Source: Owenia fusiformis
Lineage: Eukaryota; Annelida; Polychaeta; Sabellida; Oweniidae
Assembly (NCBI GenBank): GCA_903813345.2
Contig: CAIIXF020000003.1
Location: 33,038,159-33,102,158 of the forward strand
Reading direction: 5' to 3'
DNA: 64,000 nt
Under the pieces are notes generated by a model. The model saw nothing but the letters and a program-made list of their open reading frames with translations. It did not search any database and was not told where the DNA came from. Numbering within the stretch: the first letter of the stretch is position 1; the number at the start of each line of letters is the position of its first letter. Both the position numbers and the translations under genes were made by a program. Below are positions 39,364 through 51,786 of the stretch, piece by piece.

Positions 39364-42300
39364 CTTGTTTTATATCAAACAAAATTATTAATGAGACTAG
39401 TTTTTAAAAGAATTGTTTTTTATCCCAACTGATAGCTATAATTATAGAAATAATAGAAATTATTCTTGCGATAAAAATCTTATTGCATTATCAGGTGACT
39501 TTTCTATAAATATTCCAAATCCGTCGAACAAGAAATTTAATCTAAAATGGGTCATCCTTTTAATCAAATACAACAATGATATTTGAAGTTCACAATTCCC
39601 ACATAAATTTCCAACTTACGTTTTCAAAAATTATGAATTAAACAATGTAATTAAGAAGTAATTAAAATCTGACAATAGAAGATCATGAATAAGAAATTAA
39701 TCTGTTGTTAATACTCAGATGTGCGTCAACATTCAAACACACCAAGTCAGTCTTTATTTTCAGAAAAAACAACTTCCATTCATGAACGTTGAGCTATTCA
39801 TTTAAGGGGCTCTTTCATCATTTGTTAAAATTAAAATGACTGCCGCTCAAACATATTTTTCGTATTTGTCTTTATGTGTCATTTGAGCCAACGAAACTTT
39901 AATAAGTTTTCAATATTTGTCACATACTCCTATGAGAAAACAAATAGCATAGCATTGGCTGATTTTAATAGGTATTGTGTCAGGTCTTAACCGTGTTTGT
40001 TCAAATTCAAATCCTGTTTGATTTTAAGTGAACTACAATATGCAATTATGCCATGTGGTGTCCTGTTGTGTTCCACCGCCCCTGTAGTAGAATGTGTAGA
40101 CCCCAAAGACTCTAAAGGAAATTATTGCAGTGATTTGTCATTAAGATAATGAATTAGGTGCTCTGTATTGTGGGTGACTATATTGTCCTGGAATAAGTGA
40201 TTTACATAATAACTGTAACTAATGGAAATGGGGAAGAATAACTGATTAACTGGTAATAACAAGACAACAATGTAATAAGTTCTAACCATGTATCTTTAAT
40301 AAGACAACAGTTGTTAAATCTGGATTTGTATCTAAACCTTCTCCCTCCCCCTCTTCTTTCTCTTACTGAGCAAATGGGGTACAGAGCGACTCATGTTAAA
40401 ATTTTACTGTTCTACAAGTATAGTATTAAATGTTTTCATGTTTATGTGTTTCATATAAAATACCTTGATGGAACAACGAAGATGTATTAAAAAAACAGAT
40501 GATATGATAAACCTAAACCACCTTCTGATAATTCAACACTCCCTCCTTATCCCATGTACAGTATCCATAACCCACAGGACTGTCTATTTAAACATCACAT
40601 CCCCACACCCTATTAGGCTCTATGGCAGACCACCCTAAACATAGTCAAATCTCTAAAATAAAAAATCTTTTAATTCATTATTCCCTTTGCTTGCCAAACA
40701 ATTCAGCTCTAGCCAAATATTTACACACTTTAATAGAACTTTAAAATGGTCCCCTTTAAATACCCCAATACTGTAAGTTATATATGCGTTTTGTTAATAA
40801 CCAAGCAAAATGGCCGCCATAAATTAAAACTTATCCAGTGACTAGACATACAACAACAGAGTATCTTTGACAAAGTAAAGTCTTTATGACACTCTATATA
40901 CAAACATATATGTGTAATTACTAGGAAACAGACAATATAAATGAATAGCGAACCAGAGCAATCAAGTAGACTTCGAAATAACGAATTATGAACTAGTAGA
41001 TAAGTAAATTCTAATCTTAATTGAAATCGCTTGTTCTGGTGCTCTCCCAAGACCTCATTTTTTAATACAGCTGACTGAGATGTTATTTTCCAAAAGCCTA
41101 CATTTCCCTTGGTAGTCCAGTATTCTAGTATGCAAACTAAAGATAATTAATTGATAATTAATTAGCTAAGAGATGATAATTAGCCCAAGAGTTAATATTC
41201 AGTTGAAAATTAGCCAATATATGATTACCAGAGCCAGATCTGAAAACTGAAAAGGGATGGCTACAAATCTACTTTTGAAAATGACCCATTTTAGAAAATG
41301 TGGGCCTATCTTATAAATGAGCTAACAAATGAGTCTAATTTGATCTCAAAAATTTAAAAGCCATGGCACCGAAAATATTTTTGGGGCTAATTAAAGGAGA
41401 ATGTGAGATTCTGAATATGGGCCCCTGGATTCCTATGATTTTTGAAGTCCATCATTACCTAAATGACATATTATCTGGAGCAACTTTACATGAATAGTTA
41501 ATTAGAGTAGGAAATGACATCAGGAATGCGTTAGTGTTTACGAATGAGTCACAAACTCTTTTATTTAATTACCTTTTCTCATATCAAAAATCATCTGACT
41601 TTTTTAAATGGATGACATTAGTATAATATTTGATACCAATTCTAAAAAGGCAATAGTTTGATCAGTGATCCCTCTTCAAGATCAAATACTGATCAGAATG
41701 ATCTGTTATCCTTGTATGCCCTTCAACCATCTTTAAATAGTAAACAATCGCATGATCAATATGTGACATGAAATATTAGAAAATCTAAACCAGGAACTAC
41801 TTTTTAAATGACGTTCTAGTCTTTCCATTTTATCTTGTCAGTACACTGAATATTATGCCATATTTCAGAATATATGTTCGATCATATGATTCACTAACTT
41901 AAAAACACAGTTAAATGTAGAAGTCAGCAGTATTTTTTTTAAAAAGAAGCAAAACTGTAGAATGAATCTGAAGTGGAATTTTATTGTGTATTTTCATATC
42001 CCTCAAACAGGATTTTGAGGTCACAAACAAAACATCAATATAGCTTCCCTGCTTAGATTGAATCCTTACAAAGCAAAGACAAATTTTAGAATACTGTACT
42101 CTTCATATTATAACAGTTTATTAATCATGTAGCATTCCCAGTATAATGCTATGCTTGCACAACAGAGTCTTGCTTCAAGTCCCAAGCCCCTGATAGCCCC
42201 CCCCCACCCCATACCCCTCACCTTCACTCACGAGGTGAAGCAGATATAATGGGGGGGGGGTGAGTGACATGATGCAACAGAAATCCAAATAAATGTCCCA

Positions 42301-42563
42301 ACCTGGGCCCAACCCATCAGGCTTCACTGCTATACAGCAGATATGGAATGAAGTTAAATACCATTGGACCAAAGATGGGCCCAACTCCTACATCCCCCTC
42401 TCTTATATGAACAATACAGAGAGGCCTAGAGAGGTTACCAACAAGCGATTTGATGTAAGTCTTATTAATTTCATGTGGACTTGAACATTCAGTAAGGACT
42501 GGTTACATCACAGCATATAGCAGTAAGTATCCTACTGTCCCACTGTGTAATTGGATTAGCCTA
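39364..42563. other. Non-coding stretch, no gene seen
   Basis: It is AT-rich with only short random open frames. A C-run and a G-run (42199 and 42251 regions) lie close together just before the palindromic element. Confidence 0.5.
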
Positions 42564-42704
42564 ATGCCTGGGTCACATATGCTCCGATCCATCGGCCGGC
42601 GCCCGGCCGATTGAGTGTTTTGTTCAATATTGTATTCAATTTTGAACAAAATACTCAATCGGCCGGGCGCCGTAGTGAAAATCGGAGCCTATGTGACCAA
42701 GGCA
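42564..42704. mobile_element. Palindromic foldback MITE related to the 32-kb element
   Basis: Almost the whole 141 bp folds on itself. Outer arms ATGCCTGGGTCACATA and ATGCCTTGGTCACATA (inverted) pair, followed by GCTCCGAT. Inner arms GGCGCCCGGCCGATTGAGT pair around an AT-rich loop. The outer TGCCTNGGTCACATA resembles the TGGCCTAGTCACATAG end of the element at 32011, and TAA again flanks both sides. It is non-coding. Confidence 0.75.
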
Positions 42705-42961
42705 TAAGTAAGGCACCATTAATTACACTTAGCCATATATCACCCACTCTTCTGTATATTGCCTTAGCAGAGTACCCACATGGATCATATATTGAGGTAT
42801 ACAGAGAGGTTGGAATTGGGGGGGGGGAATTCAGAATAAGGGCTCTTTAAATAAAAGAGCCCCCACAGCCCACTCACTTATGAAAATATAAATATAAGAG
42901 CCAGACGAAATAGCTGCTGGGATATGTATATATCTAATTATCCTCAATACTGATTATCTAG

Positions 42962-43018
42962 TTTATCAAAGACTTGATTGATTAATTGATTGGTTGGGTT
43001 GATTGGTTGCTTGATTAG
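42962..43018. repeat. Degenerate (TTGATTGA)n
   Basis: TTGATTGATTAATTGATTGG and then GTTGATTGGTTGCTTGATTA form a decayed 4-bp repeat. Confidence 0.75.
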
Positions 43019-43380
43019 TATCAGACTCTTGGATGATATGAATAGTTGATTACAGTTCATCAAGCCATATATACTCAACATTCACTGATTTTAAATTCCA
43101 ATTTCTTGATTCAAGTGTTTCTAGCATTCTCAATTTGTGCCTAATTTTTGAAGGACTTGCTTGTTATTAGTTCCATACAGAACCTTGAAAAAACGCTATC
43201 ATCACTCACAAAATGAGATTTTTTAATAATTTGGAATCGTGGAATGGCTTAATCTATTGATCAAGATAATTATTTATATAATGTTTTGCATGTGCTTTGT
43301 TTTATTATATCACTATGGAATAGAGGAGGTGGTTGCTCCATCCCAATGTCTGATCCAAAGCAATGGATGCTGATTTTATA

Positions 43381-43451
43381 TCCCATAATGCAATTTGAGC
43401 ATATTAGGTAATTATCAGTTGGAATAACACCTAATTATGTTGCATTATGGG
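43381..43451. promoter_or_regulatory. Inverted pair of TCCCATAATGCA motifs
   Basis: TCCCATAATGCAATTTGAGC with ATATTAGGT pairs imperfectly with ACCTAATTATGTTGCATTAT plus GGGA. Both arms match the ZNF143-like core YCCCAYAATGCA. It could be a tiny foldback element or a paired binding site. Confidence 0.45.
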
Positions 43452-44089
43452 AGTTCCTTTGCTCTCTTATTTTGTAACTATACTTCTAGTTCCATGATAG
43501 ATCAGAAATATATATCACAAGTGTCTTGGAACAAATACTCTTTGCTTAATTGTTTGGAAGCATCTGTTTTTCAAAGCAAACCAACTCCCATGTTCCTCAG
43601 AAGAAGATCACATGACCTGGATTATCCAATCAGATCAATAGATTATAAGGAAGCAATCACTGGAAACTGCTGGGAGCATGAAGATGATGCAGATATTCTG
43701 ATGAACAAACTAATGATCGTAAACTAATTAATCCTGGCCTCTTAATTCTGAAGAAATGCAGAAAATCCCTCCGAATCATGTCACGTCATTAGCACAATTG
43801 CATTATATTATCCGCAGTCTGATTGGTTAAAGAGAATTAGTCAGCAAAATTAGCGGATAATGAAATTTAAACCTTGCGCCGTTCAGGGCTTATTGTGTTT
43901 GATAATTCTCGATTCAATACTCTTCGATAACTAGATTCAGCGAGACTCAGATTAACCTATCAAAAATCGAAGACTTATTTGCTAATCTGATCACATGTTA
44001 CAAATGACTTTATCATTTATTCAGGCGAAAACAGATATCTCATAACAGATTTTATTTTCTCTGTCATTTTAGGCATTTAAGCTTTCGAT

Positions 44090-44375
44090 GTTGTAGGCAC
44101 ATAGGTGTTCAATTTATAGGTGTTCAGCTAAACGCTATTAGTTATTCAAGATACATTATCAAAGTGTTCAATTTACAAATGTATTCCACTTATAGAGATT
44201 GAACTTTCAAATTACAAAAGTATTCCACATACAAAGGTCTCAGCAGGTGTTCAATTTATAGAGGTGATCATCTCATAAAGGTGTTCAATACACAGAGGTG
44301 TTCAACTTAGAGAGGTGTTCAACTCATAAATATGATCACCCTAAAGGGACATACACCTTTGAAAGGTGTTCAATT
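44090..44375. repeat. Degenerate array of GTGTTCAAYTTATAGAGG-like units
   Basis: About a dozen imperfect 17-24-bp units (GGTGTTCAATTTATAG, GAGGTGTTCAACTTAGAGAG and so on). The words GTGTTCA and AGAGGT are also those of the pogo-like ends elsewhere in the window. Confidence 0.7.
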
Positions 44376-44814
44376 GTTGTTCTTGTGTTTTATAAGGAAA
44401 ATATCTTTAATTATTACATATGCACTTTTCATCTAAAAAACCAATATAAAGCTGAACAAAGCAATATATTAGATCCATAGAATATAAATATTAAGAGAAA
44501 ATAAACCAGTATAAAAGCACAGTATGTCTTTACCAACAACCATACATCAAATAAAACGCCTTAAAATGAACATAAGAAAGAGCTGTAAAAGACATGTGTT
44601 GAAAAATCATTAATTGGAAAAAAAGTAAATTTTTCTAGCTGAAACAAAACTTCTCAGGTAGGTTCGTTAATCAGGTGTGATAACTGAATACACCTGGAAT
44701 AAAAGGAATCCAAATGGCTGATTAATATAGATGTGGGAATGAGGTCAATGGTCAAATCAATGGTTGTCAAATTGTTTGAGATAAAAAGTCAGCCTATTTT
44801 ATTCACCTTGACTG

Positions 44815-44876
44815 AAAACCAATTCCCATGCAAAATTGACCACCTCCCATGAAAATAAGAGATGGGAATTGGTTTT
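44815..44876. repeat. Inverted repeat with 15-bp perfect arms
   Basis: AAAACCAATTCCCAT at 44815-44829 pairs with ATGGGAATTGGTTTT at 44862-44876. No gene or terminator context is visible. Confidence 0.8.
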
Positions 44877-45125
44877 GCATGTAAAGCCATCTAATATATT
44901 TCATCACTGGACAATTAATCATAAATTATCAGAAAAAACAACAGCTAACAGTTTGACAGTTCTAACAGGAACATGTCAGGCGAAGTGGCCAGTCAGAATG
45001 TCAAGTCCCCTTTTAAAGTAGAATAGGTATACATGTATTTTAATTATTAAGTATAACTTGTCATATATAAGTATATTATATACCATATACTGTATTTGGG
45101 ATATTCCTGAATATTAAATATGTAT

Positions 45126-45182
45126 GTTTGTTTGTTTGTTTGTTTGTTTGTTTGTTTGTTTGTTTGTTTGTTTGTTTGTTTG
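45126..45182. repeat. (GTTT)n microsatellite, about 14 units
   Basis: This is a perfect TTTG tetranucleotide run. A shorter run of the same motif occurs at 1167-1193. Confidence 0.97.
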
Positions 45183-45280
45183 GCTTTTATTGTGTGTTCT
45201 TGTAGATGTTCCCAATTATTCTTTAATATTTGGTATTTCATGTAAAAGACATTTCCTTCACGTGTGTGTGTCATCTCTCA

Positions 45281-45352
45281 CAGTACATTAAAACCTGTCT
45301 GATTGAACATCTCATTCAGAGGGAGTTCCCTTTGCACAAGTTTCAATGTACT
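45281..45352. mobile_element. 72-bp mini-MITE with pogo-like ends
   Basis: CAGTACATTAAAACCTGTCT at the left pairs with CAGTACATTGAAACTTGTGC (inverted) at the right. The ends resemble those of the 890-1077 element, but the interior has shrunk to a few dozen bases. Confidence 0.6.
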
Positions 45353-45817
45353 GTATATGCCATGCCATGATGACATTCTAATTCATATACTAATGAAGAA
45401 GACCTTCAAGTCCTGCACATATTCAATCACTTTTCATGCTGATTTCACACATTTTCTCCCTAATCATTAACCTCACCTTGCAACCCTCTCTCACCTAGGC
45501 AAATAATAAAGAAACCTAAACATTTTCTCTATACGTTATTTCAAATATCTTTCATTTTGTGAAAAAAAACGTAGGTATTGCAGGTTGATGTTTTCTGGGA
45601 GATTAATGATGCCATGGTGGATAATTTATTTAATTACTGTCAGTGACATTCAAGATGAAAAAAGTAGAAGTCTTTATCTATAAAACAATCAAGGTTGAAG
45701 TATAAAACAAGGACAATTATTTGAGACATATCACTCCTTAAGGTAGGTCTGGATGATGCCGGAATGTGTATATGGTAGTTCAGGATATTCTGACTTCACA
45801 TCTATTAGACTATAAAT

Positions 45818-46078
45818 TTTCCCTGACTTGACTACTGTGTTCCGTGACTTGACCACAATTTCCTTAACTTGACTACTATTTCCCTGACTTGACTACTGTG
45901 TTCCGTGACTTGACCACAATTTACCTGACTTGACTACTTTGTTCTGTGACTTGACCACTATTTCCCTGACTTGACTACTATTTCCCTGACTTGACTACTG
46001 TGATCTATGACTTGACCACTATTTCCTTGACTTGACTACTATTTCCCTGTTTGGCTATTATATACTCTGACTACTATT
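45818..46078. repeat. Tandem repeat of about 19-20 bp (TGACTTGACTACTATTTCCC)
   Basis: About 13 degenerate copies of a CCTGACTTGACTACTATTT-type unit alternate with a CGTGACTTGACCACAATTT variant. This suggests a dimeric unit near 39 bp in places. Scattered related TTGAC motifs continue to about 46200. Confidence 0.85.
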
Positions 46079-46870
46079 AACTCATATTTAATCTTAAAAT
46101 GTCACTAACATTGTCCCGGACTTACTTATACTTGAGAACTATTTTATATGACTTGACCACTACCATCTAGGTTTAACTACTACTCACCATTACTTGACAA
46201 AGCTGTATCAGAGGTGTTGAAATTATGATTTCTGATTGGGTCATTATTATTAGATATATTGCTACCTACAATAATGCCTACCCTTAGACCCAGCTGCTGG
46301 TAGTAATTAAATGAGGCTCTCCTTTTTAAAGACGTGAAATCAAAGTATTAAAAAGGGTAAATCAAAACTTAGAGGAGTTTTACAGTTACTTATTCCTTCT
46401 CTGCCTCTAAAATAACAATTTGAATAGAGTCTCAGTAACCTTACGAGGACATGTGTACCAGTACTCTGATATTCTCAGAGCCTTGTAGTACTTATTTAAA
46501 AGGGTATTTCTCCAGTGTAATTCATATTTCTTTTCAGTCATATGAATTACCCTGATTGATGAAGATCTTCTTTGTAGAAGAAACAATTATCGTGGTAAAA
46601 AAACTGATCATTGTCGGTCTCCTGTATAAAATGACCCTTTTCAATAGTTTGGTTTTACTTCTTCAAAGAGAGCTTCGTCTACTACAATTACTAGGTTCAA
46701 ATACTCAGGGTAGTCCGTCTTGTGCAGTGGTACTTAATAAAAGCAAAGCATAATTGCTTAAGTTATATAAGACTAGGAAGAACTGACTGATGTACATTAG
46801 TACATGTTATAACAATCACTTATCTTTTGCATGGGAATCAGAGTTAATCATCAGACATTTTTTTTACATT

Positions 46871-47012
46871 TTTCTTTAAAAAATTTGAATGAAGCTCTAG
46901 ACTTGCTAACATTTCTTTACAATTTAAAATGTTAACTAGAAGTCTGTTTACTTTATTCCTTGCTAATTCCTCTCTTTTGCACTGTATTTCATGTTTGAAA
47001 ACATACCCATCT
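46871..47012 (+). repeat. Dispersed repeat family copy D
   Basis: AAATTTGAATGAAGCTCTAG, CATTTCTTTACAATTTAAAA and GTTTACTTTATTCCTTGCTA, ending TTTCATGTTTGAAAACATAC. Confidence 0.65.
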
Positions 47013-50000
47013 TGATGTTTTACCTACGAGCAGACGACATCAAGGGGATCATTATCTCATGTTGTGATCATTCATAAAGCGGAAAGGCATAAAGTGAAAT
47101 ACAGCATGTTCTAATATGTATATATATGCATACTTATTAAAAATGGATAGAGTTAGTTATTTTGTTATACGTGGAGGCCATGCTCAAATGCATCAATACA
47201 AAAATGTTGTAATGTAGATTCACATTTTAAAGAATTAATACTTACCACTTCCTTCAAATCTTAAAAGTTATCCAGTATTATAAACTTTTATCCAAATTGT
47301 TCCACTATACAGGTTTTGAGACTCGTTGTAAATTGTTAATCCAGTTTCAACTAGATAAGTAAAGTCATCAAACTATTTTCACTTTTAAATATCCAATATC
47401 TATCTAATGTTCCCTAAAATTGACAATCCAATGGTAGAAATTTATAGTTTCTGTTTATTTGAATTTCCAAGAAATCTGTTCAAACTGGGACAAGTTACCT
47501 TAACTAAATTCACTAAAATCAACAGTCGAATAAGTTAGGCTTAATCGTCTTTGATTGTTACTTCAGTCAGAGCCAACATGTGTGGTATTCACCTTATTTT
47601 GTCGCTTCTAATCTGCTTCTGTGTTTTAGTTGTTATCCATGCACGTTGTTTAATGAAAACTGTGAGTGTCTTCCTGAATCGGCTGAATGGCTATCCCCAT
47701 ACCTGTCACCTTTGTATTACCTTATTCTGCTCTATACCATTGCTAATTACACATCTTTTCAATTCAACGAAAACTTGGATGATTTTCTAGTCTATTCCCT
47801 GTGTTATTAAACCATTTTCAAATGGTACAACAATACCTGGCCAGTGTGGGAGACTAATAAGATGTATACACCAAACTATTGTACAAAAGTAATACCTTTT
47901 CAAATATTAACACTGGGGCTGGTTTAAGTGAAGTAATCAAATCTTAAGATGTGAAATTAAAATGAATAGCTCTTGACATCATGTTCAAATACGTCAAATA
48001 TTTTACATCTAAGGCTTTCAAACACAATACCAATTAAAGCAAAGTCTATGAATTAAAAAAGCAACGCAGCTAAATTAAACATCAAATTGTCCAAAAATTG
48101 AATGCGTATTGATCTAGTTGTTATGACGGGGCTTTTATATTCAATATCTTTACTGCTCAAGATTTCCTCGACTTAATTTGCATATAACTTCTTATTTGTT
48201 GAAGTACTTATTACAAAGCAAACTTTAGACAACTTCGTGTTTCCCTTGCATGACTTATTAAAACAACGGGCAAAAACAGGCACATAAAGAACAGATTGAC
48301 ACAAATAAACCTAACTGTCACAGATGTAAATCTGGAACTTTAATTTTGATATACCAAGACGTTATTAACACCATATTTGGCCGTTTTACCGATTGAAGAA
48401 CTCAAACTTAGTTGGGTCACGATTTCGTTAATTTTTAAGACACTTCAATCTAGAGGCATAGTTACCAATTACAAAGGCTTACAAAACTTAAATAGTATAA
48501 AGCTTATGAAAACATAAGAGAAAATCCAGTGACTGATTAGCATCAAGTCTTAAGGGACTTAAATTTGGCATACCAAGTAAATACCTTACGACAACACATC
48601 ATATTTCACATGCAACTTTTAATACACTGTACTGCGTTTTAATTGTAAAATACTAATGACACTTTTAAGTATGTAACTTTTGGCTGCCTCTTAACTAAAT
48701 ACCCAATCTGACATTTAAAACTGTATGGTTTGGTGACCATGTGTATGACATTCAAAAACATATTTTAATTATGTCTTCGTTTCAGATTTTATCAAGCATT
48801 CATTTTATAATCCGTAATTAAAATTCCACGATCATAAAACAAACACTGTCTTTAAACATATGGATTTTAAGTTATTAAAAACCTTATTCTAAAGACCATG
48901 GTGAAGTTTTTAAACTAAACATATGTTAAACAAAATCGCTGTTGTATCTCTCTGATCTAAAACCAAAATATCAAAGTTTTCAACACAGAAAGTGACCCAT
49001 ATAAAAATTTCATCTAATATATCAAGCAGTTTGTCTCACCCAAAGGCATACATACACATCAGTTATGTCTTTTTATATAAAAAATCACTTTTGAGAGATT
49101 TGTCGAAAAGACATCTGTAACAACTGACACTGGTGTCTCCCTCTATAATACAGAAATACTTACCAGCTTAATTTGGTATCTGCGTAATGATGTGACGTTA
49201 TTAAAGATCAGAAATATCTCTCTATGAAATCCAATTCAAGACGACAAACTCTTCGAAGTCAGGATATCTTCACTTCTGGAAAACATGAGATATAAAATTA
49301 AAAATTTATTTCATTATGGTCAATACCCCTTCAGGAAATAAAAATAGTATACCTTTCTGGTTGACTGAACAAGCCTATCTTGGGGGTAGGTCCCTTTGAA
49401 CATTTAGCTACTAAACATGATGTTTGTTTAATAAGATTAAATTAGGTAATTAAAAATAATTTCACTATTGATTATAGGAAAGGGGCTTTATCAACAGCCA
49501 TAGACAAATTATCTTAAGTTTGTATGCACTCAAACTGTATGTTTGACCAATGAAAAAACATAGCCCAATTGAGAATCTACTGGAAAAATCAGAATTTCAT
49601 CGCCAAGATGTAACTTAATATCATGACGGAAAATAATGCCATTGAAGGTTCTATGATCCACTTCTTTGTGCTCATAACAAGGGGGGGGGGGGACATTTAC
49701 AGACCCCCAGACTCCAGTTGATCCTTGTCTCAGAGCTTCCTCCAGTAAAAATTACCCCAGTATATAAAAATTTACAAAAACACAGAATTCAAAAAGTGTC
49801 TATGTTCTAATCATTTAAATGAATTTAGACTTGAACTTCTAAGACTAAATTAATGTTGATGACGATTGATGATGAATATCTCTTCAAACCACACCAGAAA
49901 CAGCTAACTGCAAAAGTATTGATCTGCTATCATTAAACATTTTCCTTACTTGCATAATCTGCCGACTATATATGTATAATTGTTTTTAATAAGTCCAAAA

Positions 50001-50740
50001 AAGCTGTCTTTATAATCCAAACTGTTCTGACTTAATATCACAAATGTGTATCCCACAAAGTAATACTGACTAATAATAAACGACAAAATCACTTGCAACG
50101 ATATAACACAACATTAGTCAATTTTTAAGCCTTAAACAGGTTTAAAATTATCCCATTATATATGTTCTTACTCCAAACAATTGGCAGTATTTCTAATTCA
50201 TCTACCATTCGCTTTAATCTGTATTAATAACTTCATAGATTTAAGATATCCACTAGTATAATGTTGATAAATATTTAGCGTACAATCAGACTGTTACTTC
50301 ATCCAATCTGGAATCCACGACTCAATCCATCTTGTTTGTAATATGAAAGCGTTAAGCTGAGAAACTGAGAAAACTGCAACTGCTTCATTCATACTTCCAC
50401 AGTACTAAATCTCAACCCCAAAACACAACTTATTACCATAAACACCCCAAATACTACCCATCTACAAATAAACATCTTAAATCACAAAACGTTATAATAT
50501 CTCTCTGTAAACATATTCATAAACCTTCCTTACAACATAAAACATTTGGATAATCACAACATAATGAAGATGGTAGTAAATAATAAAAAAATTAAAACTG
50601 GGGCGTGTTTTGACGTGAATATGGTAGCAGTTTATCAGTGAGAAGAGCAGCTATGTTAATCTGTGTAATCAGGTTTCTAGTAGAGTCTGAAAACACACTG
50701 TGGGTATAGAGTGATTAACGTCTCTAATTACCCACAACTC
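47013..50740. other. Non-coding stretch, no gene seen
   Basis: Two overlapping frames near 47551-47810 have no recognisable family. An octamer ATTTGCAT lies at 48176-48183 and a poly-G run near 49681. Nothing else stands out. Confidence 0.5.
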
Positions 50741-50817
50741 ATATTGCACGCCTGGCGTAGACCTGCTCTAGAGCTGCAAACCTCAAATTGTGCCTCAGAC
50801 ACTAAAACTGCAAAATG

Positions 50818-51030
50818 GAAGAGGATACATTGGGGTATGGAGAAGAGGGAGGGGGGTTATCAATTTTTCATTTTCATTTGAGCAACAGTTATCTCTCACA
50901 GACACTGACCGAAGAGGATACATTGGGATATGGAGAAGAGGGAGGGGGTTATCAATTTTTCATTTTCATTTGAGCAACAGTTATCTCTCACAGACACTGA
51001 CTGAAGATGATACATTGGGGATTTGGAGAG
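50818..51030. repeat. 93-bp tandem duplication, 2.3 copies
   Basis: GAAGAGGATACATTGGGRTA starts at 50818 and 50911, and a degenerate GAAGATGATACATTGGGG starts at 51003. The two full copies are nearly identical, including ATTTGAGCAACAGTTATCTC. Flanking GCCTGGCGTAGACCTGCTCT (near 50750) and GCCTGGCATTAACCTGCTCT (near 51077) suggest that the unit was once larger. Confidence 0.85.
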
Positions 51031-51327
51031 GAGGGTGGGATATTATTGCTTATTATTGCATAACCCATATAACATGCCTGGCATTAACCTGCTCTAGGAC
51101 TGGAAAATAACATATATCCTACCCTTGACAAGATCTTGTCTTTATCCATCCTCTTTATTTCTCTGACCTAGTCTATATACATCTTGTCTATATACCCACC
51201 CAATCATTCCCCATATGCAGGACTCCAGATATCATCTACTATATTCCTTCCTCCTGTGTTCGTAAGATGAATGTGGAGAGGAGTAAATTTGGCCTTAGTG
51301 TCCTGAGTATAAAAAAGGTATTTGGAG

Positions 51328-51786
51328 GGCCTTGGTTATTCTGAATAGAGTGCAGAGGGCCTTGGTTATTTTGAATAGAGTGCAGAGGGCCTTGGTTGTT
51401 CTGAATAGAGTGCAGAGGGCCTTGGTTGTTCTGAATAGAGTGCAGAGGGCCTTGGTTGTTCTGAATAGAGTGCATAGGGCCTTGCTTGTTCTGAATAGAG
51501 TGCAGAGGGCCTTGGTTGTTCTGAATAGAGTGCAGAGGGCCTTGGTTGTTCTGAATAGAGTGAAGAGGGCCTTGGTTATTCTGAATTGAGTGCAGAGGGC
51601 CTTGGTTGTTCTGAATACAGTGCAGAGGGCCTTGGTTGTTCTGAATACAGTACAGAGGGCCTTGGTTATTTTGAATAGAAAGCAGAGGGCCTTGGTTATT
51701 CTGAATAGAGTGCAGAGGCCCTTGGTTGTCCTGAAAAGAGTGCAGAGGGCCTTGGTTGTTCTGAATAGAGTGCAGAGGGCCTTGGT
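51328..51786. repeat. 30-bp minisatellite, about 15 copies
   Basis: The unit is GGCCTTGGTTGTTCTGAATA followed by GAGTGCAGAG, with scattered substitutions. It is stop-free in several frames and so produces artefactual ORFs on both strands (up to 175 codons). It is unrelated in sequence to the 30-bp array at 33 kb. Confidence 0.95.
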
